Shown: positions 35,190 through 43,690, counted from the first letter of the stretch. The stretch: DNA of 64,000 nt from Bacteroidales bacterium (GCA_017522105.1 JAFXAA010000016.1:1-64000); one strand, 5' to 3'. The notes: generated by a model not told the origin, from the letters alone. Numbers and translations are program-made.

Positions 35190-35447
35190 ATGAGAGAAAC
35201 ACAAAAGAAAATCAAGGCGTTGCGGGTTTCTGCTGGTATGAGCCAGCAGGAACTTGCAGCCGCCACAGGCATGCAGCAGCAGAACATTGGCCGTATCGAG
35301 GCGGCGAAAGTCGGAGTCAATCTTGACATTTTCGAGCGTATTCTGGGAGCCTTGCACCACCACATCGAAATTGTACCCGACGCAACCGCAATAGACGCGC
35401 AACATCCCGAAACGACCGACAAAAAAGCTGACGCTACGCGGTCATAG
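35190..35447 (+). CDS. Xre-family helix-turn-helix regulator
   Basis: This 85-residue protein is a single HTH_3 domain (about residues 5-58; MSQQELAAATGMQQQNIGRIE is the recognition part) with a polar tail. I chose 35190 because the promoter box lies at 35161. The operator at its own promoter is shared in type with the ArdC island and, as a half-site, with the pentapeptide gene, so it is the best candidate for their common regulator. Confidence 0.8.
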   Translation: MRETQKKIKALRVSAGMSQQELAAATGMQQQNIGRIEAAKVGVNLDIFERILGALHHHIEIVPDATAIDAQHPETTDKKADATRS

Positions 35448-35534
35448 ACACGTTGCTCCCGGGGCTCGCCCTACCCGACGGCGTGCGCACGAGAAAAAAA
35501 CTTTTACCGATATGTGAGGGGCTGCCGCTGATGG

Positions 35535-35570
35535 GCGGCGTGGCGATGGTCGCCGCGCCGCTTTCGTTTT
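35535..35570 (+). terminator. terminator of the Xre unit
   Basis: Twelve-base arms (GCGGCGTGGCGA and TCGCCGCGCCGC) with a TGG loop are followed by TTTCGTTTT. Confidence 0.75.
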
Positions 35571-35630
35571 AGTGTCAGCCGCTGCCGTTCTGCCGCCGCC
35601 ATAGCCGACACCGCCGCCAGCGGCGGCTTT

Positions 35631-36268
35631 GCGCTCGTCGTAACCTTGGCTGCCGCAGGCTTGTCAAGGGTGCGACGAATAGCGCAACACTCATACCGCT
35701 TTCAGAAGCTCTGCCACACCGAGCGGAATTAGTGTAGGCGTAACCGCCATGCCGACATGCAATATCGGCGAGGCTGTGTAGCCGGAACGCTTCCCCTCGG
35801 TGTGGCAGTGCTTCCCCCCGTCCGAAATTGTGTGCCGCTGCCGGGAGGGGTCTATGGTCCTGGCTTGCCGGATCCAGAGTTCACGACCAAAGCGGCACTC
35901 TATTTCGGACACAATCATACAATATCACTCCCGCAGGGCGAGTAATAGCACAGTGAAGCGTAGCGTAGCCGTGCCATACGCAGCCCCAGGGAGTGATTTT
36001 GTATGCTGCTTCGTGGCATGGTAGCCCTACTGTCGGCAGACACTTGGGCCACGATGCCACACCTTTTAAAGCCAGCCTCTGCCGAAGCCCTGGCGAGGCT
36101 GTGGCTGGCGCAGCTGCCGCCCTCTGTGGCAATAACAGGCGTGTCTCGACAGAGCACCCCTGCTTTTGCCACAATGGGCTGCAGCCCCCGCGTTAGGGAT
36201 TGGAAGGGCGCGAAGCGGTCGCCTGGCGACGGAACCCCTGCAAAGCCCGACGGCTTGCCGGAACGCCC
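35631..36268. ncRNA. candidate large structured RNA (tandem long hairpins)
   Basis: Seven long helices follow one another with 5-20 unpaired bases between them. Arms are 35631-35640/35673-35685, 35706-35723/35796-35813 (17 of 18 paired), 35820-35839/35891-35910 (18 of 20), 35916-35932/35989-36005 (16 of 17), 36013-36027/36046-36060 (13 of 15), 36070-36079/36095-36106 and 36125-36143/36155-36173 (16 of 19). A closing helix 36206-36210/36264-36268 encloses two small hairpins. The second helix encloses three short hairpins, like a multibranch loop. The strand cannot be told from pairing alone, and no promoter is clear. Large structured RNAs of other phages (such as ROOL and GOLLD classes) are a precedent, but I do not see identity with them. 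A DNA-level role (packaging or replication) is possible. Confidence 0.45.
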
Positions 36269-36278
36269 AAAAGAAAAA

Positions 36279-38111
36279 TCAGAAACTTCTACCGCCGACT
36301 CGTAAGATACCGCCCCCTTTGCTTTTCTTACCCAGCAATTTACCGTACTTAATCCACATGATTTTATCGGCAGCATCAGAAAAATGGGTAGCCTCTTCAG
36401 GAAGCACACCAGACCCCGGACGTTCCGAGGACTTATCCTTTTCGAGATTATTCTTCACCTGTTTAACCTTGGCATTATTCATAGAGATAAGAGTATAGTG
36501 GCATTTATCCCCATTGATACGGAAGCGCGGATAATTATCGTCCTGCTCATTCAGAATAATACCCCACATCACATACTTATCAGACTGAGGAGGCTCTGTA
36601 CCCTTATGCTCCTTAATAGCCACACTCCACCCATGCTTACGGAGCACATCCAAAGCCATCTCATTATAAGTCTTACTATTCAGCACATTAGGATTTCTAT
36701 GGTCGCCATACTTGTCCTTAAAAAACACCACTTCCTTACAGACATGATGCTCATAGTATTTACAGAACTGCCCCAGCAAATCGTCAATCAGCACGTTATC
36801 GTTACCGTCCGGCTTACTGTAGAACTCGTTAATCATCGTTTGGCAAATCTGTTCCGAGGCGCAGCCGTTCACAAAATCCCAATGCCGAGGCTGAGACACT
36901 TGCATCACACAAATCTTGCTACCCCAATCGAAAGACAGTTCCAGGGGGTCGGATGGCTCGCAGTCCTTATCAAAAACGGAAGACCGAAAGTCGGCATTGA
37001 CGAAGTCGAAGCCGACCTGTGAGGCGAAGCCTCGCAGTCGGTCTTCGTCATAGAAATTGTAATAGACGTGCTTTCGCTCCTGGAGCGAATAGAAGCAATC
37101 CTCCACCTTATCATAATACATATTCATGATTTCCACCATAAATATGAGTGCTGGGAGTTGCTTTTGGTTTTTCAGGAGGTAATCCCAAGTGAGCATTTCA
37201 AGGTTATCGAAAGCGTTAGAGAGGGTAAACAACACGCCCGACCTTGACACGAAGGGAGCTATCTGTTTTTTGAGACGTTGGATTTCATTCCATTGGCGAC
37301 GGAACTCTGCAATCAATTCCGCTTTCCTGCCCCCCGATGCCGCCGTACCCTGGGCAGCGGCGACAGCCGCCGGTGTGGTCGGGCAGGGAACGGCGGCATC
37401 TTGGGGGGCATCAAGCTGTTTGTATTCATCCACCACCTTCAGGATATCCACCTGCATCATCACGACGCGGTTCCATATATCGAAGATACGGACACCGCGC
37501 TCCTTGTAGTAGTAGTCGGCGTATTCCAGCACCCAGCGCCCCTCCTTGGTCACCGGCATGGAGGTAGAGTATTTGAAGCCGTGGTGCATAGGTATCGGGT
37601 GGCCGCTTTTCTTGCCAAAGAATTCATTGTTTCCCCTGTTGGTAGGGCTGACCTCGTTATTGTATTGTTCGCGGTCGATAGTCAGGGCCTCATCGACTAT
37701 CTCATAGTCGGCGTTGGCACCACGACCGCTGCCCGGCTCCGACTGTGATATCATCACAAATCGGGTGCCGTTCCGAAACGATATGACATTGTCGAACTTA
37801 CTCAATGCCTCGTAGGAAGAGAGAAACCCTGCCGGCGGTTTGCGCCCGATGACATAGTCGAAATCCTTTTGGTGTCCTATCTGGTTTAGCAGTTTGAGCG
37901 ATGATGGAAGGGTGCGAGTCAGCAGCTGGCCGAAAGTCTTGCCGGTGATGGTGCAGATGCCGCGAGGAAGGTAGCGGATCACTGCATCCATCTTGAAGCC
38001 TATATCGAAAGACTTGCCTGTGCCGCGCCCTTCGACAGACACCTCGCAGGGTGCCTGTAGCAGCAGCTTCGGGAGCTGGGCGCGGTTGCCATACACGAAC
38101 ACATCAGCCAT
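36279..38111 (-). CDS. terminase large subunit
   Basis: The packaging motor ATPase/nuclease, 610 residues. Walker A is GRGTGKS at residues 28-34, the Walker B-type segment is YEIVDEA near 137-143, and the C-terminal nuclease part includes ELSFDWGSKICVMQ and an ATHFSDAADKIMW block. It follows the two putative small-subunit genes and ends next to the hairpin-rich region. Confidence 0.88.
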   Translation of the reverse strand: MADVFVYGNRAQLPKLLLQAPCEVSVEGRGTGKSFDIGFKMDAVIRYLPRGICTITGKTFGQLLTRTLPSSLKLLNQIGHQKDFDYVIGRKPPAGFLSSYEALSKFDNVISFRNGTRFVMISQSEPGSGRGANADYEIVDEALTIDREQYNNEVSPTNRGNNEFFGKKSGHPIPMHHGFKYSTSMPVTKEGRWVLEYADYYYKERGVRIFDIWNRVVMMQVDILKVVDEYKQLDAPQDAAVPCPTTPAAVAAAQGTAASGGRKAELIAEFRRQWNEIQRLKKQIAPFVSRSGVLFTLSNAFDNLEMLTWDYLLKNQKQLPALIFMVEIMNMYYDKVEDCFYSLQERKHVYYNFYDEDRLRGFASQVGFDFVNADFRSSVFDKDCEPSDPLELSFDWGSKICVMQVSQPRHWDFVNGCASEQICQTMINEFYSKPDGNDNVLIDDLLGQFCKYYEHHVCKEVVFFKDKYGDHRNPNVLNSKTYNEMALDVLRKHGWSVAIKEHKGTEPPQSDKYVMWGIILNEQDDNYPRFRINGDKCHYTLISMNNAKVKQVKNNLEKDKSSERPGSGVLPEEATHFSDAADKIMWIKYGKLLGKKSKGGGILRVGGRSF

Positions 38112-38117
38112 AGCACA

Positions 38118-38696
38118 TCAGTTTTCAAGAATAGCCTCGGCACCCTTATCGTCTACGGTGTCATCGATGGCACCGAGAATCTGCTGGCGTATCTCCAGCG
38201 GCAGGGCGGCCAGGGCCTTCTCTGGTAGGTTGAACGTCTTATTGTTGAGATTGACCTGGATATATACATTGTTAGCCTCGGTGAGGTGTGGGTCAATAGT
38301 TGTGTCCGGCATACTCTCGAGGTATTTCTGTAGCGTGGCGAGGTTTTTAGCGCGTACATTCTCCGAGGCGTTGGGTTTTGCTATCTCGTACATTATCCGC
38401 TCGAGGAAGAATGTTTGCAGGAACTCACGCTTATAACTCAGGTAGTCGCCCCAAGTCTGCCGGGTGAAATCCACAAAGCGGGCAGCCGTGCTATACGGCA
38501 GATTCATCAATGCCATCAGTTTGCGTATGCAGACGTTGCGCTGTGGGTAGTCACGCAGCAGACCATAACAGCGTAGGCAGATATCGAGCATACGCTGATG
38601 GTCCTCGTCGATGCCCTTGGAGGAGCCTGTGTTGATATACTCCTGTAGAACGGAGAAATCTATGTCGGTAATCTTTTCCAGAGCCATATATCTCAT
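38118..38696 (-). CDS. DNA-packaging region protein
   Basis: A 192-residue helical protein directly upstream of the large terminase gene. The central part (SYKREFLQTFFLERIMYEIAKP) and its position suggest a packaging accessory or a second small-subunit-like protein. An alternative start lies at 38687 (third codon after the first). Confidence 0.5.
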   Translation of the reverse strand: MRYMALEKITDIDFSVLQEYINTGSSKGIDEDHQRMLDICLRCYGLLRDYPQRNVCIRKLMALMNLPYSTAARFVDFTRQTWGDYLSYKREFLQTFFLERIMYEIAKPNASENVRAKNLATLQKYLESMPDTTIDPHLTEANNVYIQVNLNNKTFNLPEKALAALPLEIRQQILGAIDDTVDDKGAEAILEN

Positions 38697-38698
38697 AA

Positions 38699-38995
38699 TC
38701 AGTAAATCAATTTATTGTGTTCCTCGTCTGTACGCTGGAGGATAGTGTTAATCTGTGTGAGCATTGGTGAGGAGCCATCTTTGGCTTGTTTGAGTATGGC
38801 ATTTCTCAAATCAAGTTCCGTCTGTAGCCGTCCCTTCATCCATGCCATATATAAGTCTCCCCGCTGTTTCTCAAATTCCTCTCTTACGTCCATCTCCGGC
38901 ACAGACAGGATGATAGCCAGCTCCTTGTAAGAGAAGCCCACCTTGCCACAGTTCTCTATGTTGGCCAGCTCGGCCTCTGTCAGTTGTCTCATCAT
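38699..38995 (-). CDS. terminase small-subunit-like protein
   Basis: A 98-residue protein with an N-terminal helix-turn-helix (SYKELAIILSVPEMDVREEFE, about 22-42) and a helical tail (LQTELDLRNAILKQAKDGSSPML), the composition typical of small terminase subunits of Bacteroidota phages. It probably recognises the packaging site. Confidence 0.65.
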   Translation of the reverse strand: MMRQLTEAELANIENCGKVGFSYKELAIILSVPEMDVREEFEKQRGDLYMAWMKGRLQTELDLRNAILKQAKDGSSPMLTQINTILQRTDEEHNKLIY

Positions 38996-39621
38996 ACAAA
39001 GCTTTTGATACCGTCGAAATACTCTTTATAAAACATACACAGGCCTTTGTCGATTGTGATGCTGCCTTGTTCCGTGCGCGGGTTGGTGTTTATGTTCGCG
39101 CTGCACTCAATCGCAAAGTGGAACTTGTCACCCCAACCGGCATAAATCTTTGAGTGGTTGCGAAACACGGCGACACGTCCGCACTTGGTACGCTCCACCA
39201 TCTCGTTAAGCATACGCCACTCCACGCGGTATTGGTTGGGGAAAATCTCGCCGACGTAGCAATCCAGTTTCTCAATAACACCCTGGTCCAACCACTCGCC
39301 GAACTGTAGGATATCCTCGGCGGCCATGCACCAGGTAGAGAATAGTATGTAGTGGAGTTTAGGCTGATGGAGAAGCACCACCTTCAGGAACGACAGCGAG
39401 TCCACGTCGCCGGCGGTGATGAAATGCCAGCATTGGCCCGGAAGCAACGGCTCGAGGCGCATAGCCTCCAGCAGCCGGGCTTCCGAGAAGCCGCGACGGT
39501 AGAGGTATTGCTTTGAGAACGTGGTGCAGGCGGTAGTCCGGCGGTGTGAGCCTTCACGCTTGACACTCTTTTTCTCTTCCTCGTTAGTAGTAGGTTCCTG
39601 TGTCTCAAAATTCAAATCCAT
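38992..39621 (-). CDS. phospholipase-D-like domain phage protein
   Basis: The 209-residue protein contains NHSKIYAG (an H-x-K half-motif, about 163-170) followed by ECSANINTNPRTEQ, the HKD-type pattern of phospholipase-D-like nucleases. One half-motif is present, as in small dimeric members. It lies at the head of the packaging genes and may process DNA, though it could be non-enzymatic. Confidence 0.6.
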   Translation of the reverse strand: MDLNFETQEPTTNEEEKKSVKREGSHRRTTACTTFSKQYLYRRGFSEARLLEAMRLEPLLPGQCWHFITAGDVDSLSFLKVVLLHQPKLHYILFSTWCMAAEDILQFGEWLDQGVIEKLDCYVGEIFPNQYRVEWRMLNEMVERTKCGRVAVFRNHSKIYAGWGDKFHFAIECSANINTNPRTEQGSITIDKGLCMFYKEYFDGIKSFV

Positions 39622-40361
39622 CAGCTACGTTTTTTCAGTTCCTCTTCCAGCACCTTCAGCTCTGCTTCCTTGGCTGCCAGCTTCTTTTCTATTTTCTTTC
39701 GCCTGGGGCAGTCGGGCATAGGGTTGTCGGCCTTGGCGGCGGTGTCCTGCTGGTAGCGCAGTTGATTTTTGCAGCGAGTGATGTACTGTTTGGCGGCCTT
39801 GGCCCGGTTAAACAGTTTGAGGTCGGAGAGAGAGCGGAGCGGAGTTTCTTTCTTGGGTGGTGCTGGATGCAGGACTGCCTCGACGGTCTTGCCGTCGACG
39901 ACCTCCTGAAGCTGCGCCTCGGTGAGCTTTCCGGCGAAGTAGGCCTCCTTGGCCTCATAGACTGAGTTATACCGCTCGATGTAAGGTTCCCGCTCATCGA
40001 GCAGCAGACGACGAGCTGCAATCTCGACATCGCTGTTTCCCTCGCCGACATTGAAGAGGTCGTTGAGGAACTTCGACAGCTTGACCCAGCAGTCGTGTAC
40101 GAGCTGCTTGGCAGCCTCGACGACCTGGGCCACCTTGGGTGCTGGAGCCGAGGTGGTGAGCGGTGCGGTGGTATGATCTGCGGCGGCTGATGACAGAAGC
40201 CGTTGCAGTTCTGCCACGAGGTCGGGCATGGCGAAGCGTGGGGCGCGGTGTGCGAACACGCGCACCTGGTGGCTGTTGGAGCCGAAGCGTTCCAGCAGCC
40301 TCACGCCCTCGGCGTAGTCGCGGTTAGGGTTTTCAACCCAGGCTTTTATTGCTTTTTCCAT
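39621..40361 (-). CDS. phage protein with coiled-coil C-terminus, unknown
   Basis: A 246-residue protein starting MEKAIKAWVENPNRDYAEG, with a helical, Lys/Glu-rich end (about 205-245). The start at 40361 lies four bases after a TATCTTTG box, which rules out the longer frame. It heads the packaging operon and lies beside the GTAGT motif cluster. Confidence 0.6.
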   Translation of the reverse strand: MEKAIKAWVENPNRDYAEGVRLLERFGSNSHQVRVFAHRAPRFAMPDLVAELQRLLSSAAADHTTAPLTTSAPAPKVAQVVEAAKQLVHDCWVKLSKFLNDLFNVGEGNSDVEIAARRLLLDEREPYIERYNSVYEAKEAYFAGKLTEAQLQEVVDGKTVEAVLHPAPPKKETPLRSLSDLKLFNRAKAAKQYITRCKNQLRYQQDTAAKADNPMPDCPRRKKIEKKLAAKEAELKVLEEELKKRS

Positions 40362-40365
40362 GTTG

Positions 40366-40373
40366 CAAAGATA
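40366..40373 (-). promoter_or_regulatory. Bacteroidetes -7 box for the packaging operon, leaderless
   Basis: TATCTTTG on the minus strand is followed by CAAC and then the ATG at 40361, the same four-base gap as at 33422. Confidence 0.6.
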
Positions 40374-40435
40374 ATATAGAACGTGCGCACGGGTAAGGAC
40401 AAAGTGAAAAAAGTCTTTCAAAGCGAAAAAACGTG

Positions 40436-40689
40436 ACTACACTTACTACGTTAATTTTTTTAACATTTGGCAACCCGAACGCCATTTTTCCGAAAGCGGG
40501 GTTACTACAGCCACTACATTGCCCCCTGCCTTACTACATATATATTCTTCTTTTATAAAAAAATATATAGAATGTAGTAAGGTAGTAGGCGTAGTAACCT
40601 AAATTTGGACTTGGTAAAAATTTGGTCAAAAATGGCGTAGTAGGGCGTAGTTTTGTGTAGTCACCTCTTCACTACAGCGGCTCTGTAGT
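40436..40689. repeat. cluster of 13 ACTAC/GTAGT motifs
   Basis: In about 255 gene-free bases there are six ACTAC (starting at 40436, 40445, 40504, 40513, 40533, 40671) and seven GTAGT (40574, 40582, 40591, 40637, 40647, 40657, 40685). Roughly one would be expected on both strands by chance. An A+T-rich centre (40536-40570) is flanked by CCTTACTACAT and ATGTAGTAAGG in inverted orientation. The layout recalls iterons of an origin or binding sites for a small terminase. Confidence 0.65.
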
Positions 40690-40721
40690 AACCCACTATT
40701 CTTAAAAAGTCTTAAAAAAGA

Positions 40722-40747
40722 AGCCCCCGGCATTGTTGCCGAGGGCC
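40722..40747 (-). terminator. terminator of the capsid operon
   Basis: Read on the minus strand, a GGCCCTCGGCA / TGCCGGGGGC hairpin with ACAA loop is followed by TTCTTTTTT. It lies 48 bases after the stop codon of the 40795-41400 gene. Confidence 0.75.
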
Positions 40748-40794
40748 TTGCCACACTATCGGTACATGATAGGGGTTCCTTGCCGGGTTGTCTG

Positions 40795-41400
40795 CTATGC
40801 AGCGGCCGCCATGAGCGGGAGTCCGTTGGTGGAGTCTTCGGGGTTCCAGTCCTCGTAGAAGATTTGAGGCATGGGGGTGTCCCACTCGAACTGGAGGGTG
40901 GCTCCGTTCTGGTCGGTCACGGCCTTGCCGCTGGTTGCCTCCACGCCGTCGGCGATCTGAGCACCGCGCTCGAGGTCACCGAGGAGGTGCTTGTCGCCGT
41001 TGTTGAGCACGGCCACGATAATCAACTCCTGGTTAATCATGGTGCCGAGGAAGCCGAGAATCTTGCGCTTGAAGTTGGGGTGGAACACCTCGAGGGTGGC
41101 CTTCATGGAGCGGCTACCCACGCCGGCACCCTGGACGGCATATTTCAGCTCGCCGAGGTCCTTCGTGCAGTAGAGCTTGGCGAAGCCCTTGCCGGTGGCG
41201 CAGGTGAAGGCCTTGCCTTCCATGGCCGAGCTGCCAATCTCGACATAGTCCGTGAAGGTCGTCTTGGTGGTGGCCAGCACGGCGTTGATGGCGTTGACAT
41301 CCTTTTTCGGGATGAAATACATAGTCTTCACACCCGACATGTTGTTCTGGCAGAACTCATCGTTTGCCAGCGACTCGATAGAAAGACTGCAATTACTCAT
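40795..41400 (-). CDS. phage structural protein (tail-tube-like), paralogue of 28340-29017
   Basis: The 201-residue product follows the capsid gene and shares almost its entire length with the 225-residue protein at 28340-29017 (for example DLGELKYAVQG and EATSGKAVTDQNGAT). A weaker similarity in the SGVKTMYFIPKKDV segment exists with the product at 43750-44199. The composition and place after the capsid suggest an abundant virion protein such as the tail tube, or a head decoration protein. Confidence 0.6.
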   Translation of the reverse strand: MSNCSLSIESLANDEFCQNNMSGVKTMYFIPKKDVNAINAVLATTKTTFTDYVEIGSSAMEGKAFTCATGKGFAKLYCTKDLGELKYAVQGAGVGSRSMKATLEVFHPNFKRKILGFLGTMINQELIIVAVLNNGDKHLLGDLERGAQIADGVEATSGKAVTDQNGATLQFEWDTPMPQIFYEDWNPEDSTNGLPLMAAAA

Positions 41401-41433
41401 TGTTGATTCTCCTATTCTTTAATGGTTAATGAA

Positions 41434-42465
41434 TTAACCTTCGCCGCCGTTGTCACCAGCGTTGGCACTGCTGGAAGCGAGAGCCGTGCCCGCTTTGTTC
41501 CAGCCCACGGTGTTGGTGGAGGCAAAGACGAGGTTGTTATCGATGAAGCCGAGGCCTTCCCACCAGTCGCACATGATATCCACGTCGCGGTGCAGCTCCT
41601 GGACCTTGAAGTTGCGCTTGCTGCGCTTGGTGAGGTGCAGGATGTTCTCGGGCAGGGTGCACCAGATATCGGTCGTGCCGGTCATGCAGGGCAGTCCTTT
41701 GATTTCGTGGTTGGTCTTGTCGACCTTGTCGCTGAGGCCGCTGGCGCTGCTGACATCGTAGAAGCCGAGGTCGCGGAGCTTACGGAAGTAAGCCGTGGCC
41801 ATTTCGGGGGCCATGAAGATGTACATGCGCTTTTTCTTGAGCATGCCGGGAATGGCATCCTCGAAGGATTCGACCTGGTCGAAGATTTCCGTCTTGTTGA
41901 GTTCGCCGATTTCGGGCACCTTGTTGATGGGGTAGGGGTGGGAAGCGGCGGCGGCATCGGTCATGATTTTCTTGAAGCCGTCCATGCAGTTCACGGCATC
42001 GCCGGCAGTACCCGAAACGGGTTCCTGGTACACGCCGGAATAGACGAGGCGCATTTCGCGGTCTTCGTCAATCTTGCCAGCGACAATCTGCTCCATGACG
42101 TAGCGCACGATGGGCCAATCCTTGGGGTGGAGGTTGTCGCTGGAGAGGAAGCCCAGCCAATTGTCCCAAACGACATCCGGCTCGATGCGGCGGTCAACCT
42201 TCATCGGACGGAGGTAGATGGTGTTGGGGTGGAAAGTGGTGTCGCCTTTGGGCGTGAAGTCGTGCTGGTAGCCCTGCAGGACTTCGGTGCTTTCGACGTT
42301 GGACGACTGATAGACCGTTTCGGTCGAATTGATGTGACGGATGCCGGGGAGATTGAGCGATTCGCTCTCCTGCATCAGTTTCTTCACCAGTCGGCTCATG
42401 TTGTTCTGACCTTTGAGATAGTAGCTGCCATAGGCGCTGACAATCTCGGAAACAATATCTGCCAT
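41434..42465 (-). CDS. major capsid protein
   Basis: A 343-residue protein directly downstream of the protease-scaffold gene, where HK97-type capsid genes lie. It starts MADIVSEIVSAYGSYYLKGQN and ends in a disordered Ala/Gly-rich tail (about 322-343). Segments such as RMYIFMAPEMATAYFRKLRDLGF and LPCMTGTTDIWCTLPENILH fit the HK97-like P and A domains of Bacteroides phages. No other gene in the window is a better capsid candidate. Confidence 0.75.
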   Translation of the reverse strand: MADIVSEIVSAYGSYYLKGQNNMSRLVKKLMQESESLNLPGIRHINSTETVYQSSNVESTEVLQGYQHDFTPKGDTTFHPNTIYLRPMKVDRRIEPDVVWDNWLGFLSSDNLHPKDWPIVRYVMEQIVAGKIDEDREMRLVYSGVYQEPVSGTAGDAVNCMDGFKKIMTDAAAASHPYPINKVPEIGELNKTEIFDQVESFEDAIPGMLKKKRMYIFMAPEMATAYFRKLRDLGFYDVSSASGLSDKVDKTNHEIKGLPCMTGTTDIWCTLPENILHLTKRSKRNFKVQELHRDVDIMCDWWEGLGFIDNNLVFASTNTVGWNKAGTALASSSANAGDNGGEG

Positions 42466-42497
42466 TTTTTTGCTGATTTAATTGGTTAATACTCCGT

Positions 42498-43532
42498 TTA
42501 CTCTTCCACGCCGAGTTCGTGGCAGGCCTCCTTGTAGGTTTCGGAGTTCTTCCAGCTCTCGTCGTTGTTCTCGACCTTGGTGTCCGGGCCTTGCACCGAA
42601 GTCGGCGCGGCGGGGATTTTGTCGATAAAAGATTTCAGCTCCTGGGCGCGTTCCTCGGCCTTGGTCTTGGCGGCTTCGGCCTCGGCCTTGGCTGTCTCGG
42701 CAGTACGCTTTGCCTCCTCGGCCTGTTGCTTGGCGGTCTCGGCGGCTTCCTTCTGCTGTTTGAGGGTGTCAATCTCGGACTGCTTTGCCTCGAGAGCGTT
42801 GTTAATCTTTTTGAGGGTTTCGTCGTCCATCAGGACGGCACCCTCCTTGGTGGCATCCAGTTCCTGGATTGCCAGCAGCGCGGCGAGGGCCGCGAAAGTC
42901 ATGATGCTTTTCTTCATGGGTCTGTTATTTAAGTGAAACATATTTTGGATTTTGCTTTTCAGGTAGTCGCTGTCGGCGGTGGTGGCCGTTATCTCCTCTG
43001 TTGCGAAGCCGTACTGCATACACTCTTCGACGGTGAGCCATGCGCCGTCGCCGTTGTTGCGTTCCATCAGTGCCTCTATGTCCTCCAGCTTTGAGCCTGT
43101 GCGGTCGGTGTAGATGGCAGCCAGTCGGCCGTTGATGGCGCGTTGCTCCTCCAGTACCTCTTCCAGCACGTTTTCGTTGCCGACAACGCCGCTCCAGCAT
43201 TTGTGTATGAGGAAGAGAGCGTAACGGCTCATCTTCCTCTTGTCGCCGCTCATGGCGATGATCGTGGCCGCCGAGGCGCAACGTCCGTAGCACTCGGTGG
43301 TCACGCGGTCGCCCATTGCCACCAGCAGCTCGTAGATGGCCAGTGCCTCGTCCACGTCGCCGCCCAGGGAGTTGATTTTTACGATGACGTTCTTTTTGGT
43401 GGCTGCGATGTTACCCAGCTGACGCTTCACGCTGTCGAGGGTTACGCCCTCTCCCCACCAGCTGCCGCCGATTTCGCCCTGTATCTCCACAGTCACGTCG
43501 GCGGGGTTTTCTATGATATTAAATACTTTCAT
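42498..43532 (-). CDS. ClpP-like prohead protease fused to a scaffold domain
   Basis: The first about 190 residues are a ClpP/S14-type serine protease: Ser87 in GRCASAAT and His110 in LFLIHKCW are the expected nucleophile and base. From about 225 to 310 a Lys/Glu/Ala coiled coil (EAKQSEIDTLKQQKEAAETA and so on) is typical of an internal scaffold. Such fusions build and then clear the procapsid. It is the first gene of the capsid operon, with a TAACTTTG box upstream. Confidence 0.88.
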   Translation of the reverse strand: MKVFNIIENPADVTVEIQGEIGGSWWGEGVTLDSVKRQLGNIAATKKNVIVKINSLGGDVDEALAIYELLVAMGDRVTTECYGRCASAATIIAMSGDKRKMSRYALFLIHKCWSGVVGNENVLEEVLEEQRAINGRLAAIYTDRTGSKLEDIEALMERNNGDGAWLTVEECMQYGFATEEITATTADSDYLKSKIQNMFHLNNRPMKKSIMTFAALAALLAIQELDATKEGAVLMDDETLKKINNALEAKQSEIDTLKQQKEAAETAKQQAEEAKRTAETAKAEAEAAKTKAEERAQELKSFIDKIPAAPTSVQGPDTKVENNDESWKNSETYKEACHELGVEE

Positions 43533-43548
43533 TCCTATTATTTTGCTG

Positions 43549-43556
43549 CAAAGTTA
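43549..43556 (-). promoter_or_regulatory. Bacteroidetes -7 box for the capsid operon
   Basis: TAACTTTG on the minus strand lies 16 bases upstream of the ATG at 43532. Confidence 0.6.
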
Positions 43557-43600
43557 GCAACACATAGGATGAGTGTTGTGGTCATTTGGCCGCGTCAGCA

Positions 43601-43679
43601 GCAGCCCTGACGCTCCGCGTCCGAGGCAGCCACACAGTGGCCGGTTTGGTCGGGTCGGATCGCGGAGCGTAAGGGCTGC
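43601..43679. other. long imperfect hairpin in the gap before the capsid operon
   Basis: The 19-base arms 43601-43619 and 43661-43679 match in 18 positions, and the stem continues inward with TCCGA / TCGGA. It resembles in style the hairpins at 35631-36268. Confidence 0.6.
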
Positions 43680-43690
43680 ATACATATATA

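Larger units (their letters stand above)
35448..36278. other. gene-free, hairpin-rich region between Xre and terminase
   Basis: About 830 bases without a credible gene. It contains the Xre terminator at 35535-35570, a smaller GC hairpin at 35611-35626, and then the dense run of long imperfect hairpins listed separately. Several open frames cross it, but they have no family resemblance and are incompatible with the pairing pattern. Confidence 0.7.

Noticed and set aside
35631-36268. Integron attC array
   Set aside because: The hairpins are adjacent with no cassette genes between them, and no integron integrase is present.
35993-36498. Several overlapping open frames across the hairpin-rich region
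   Set aside because: They conflict with each other, overlap the terminase end, have no recognisable sequence, and the DNA is explained by inverted repeats.
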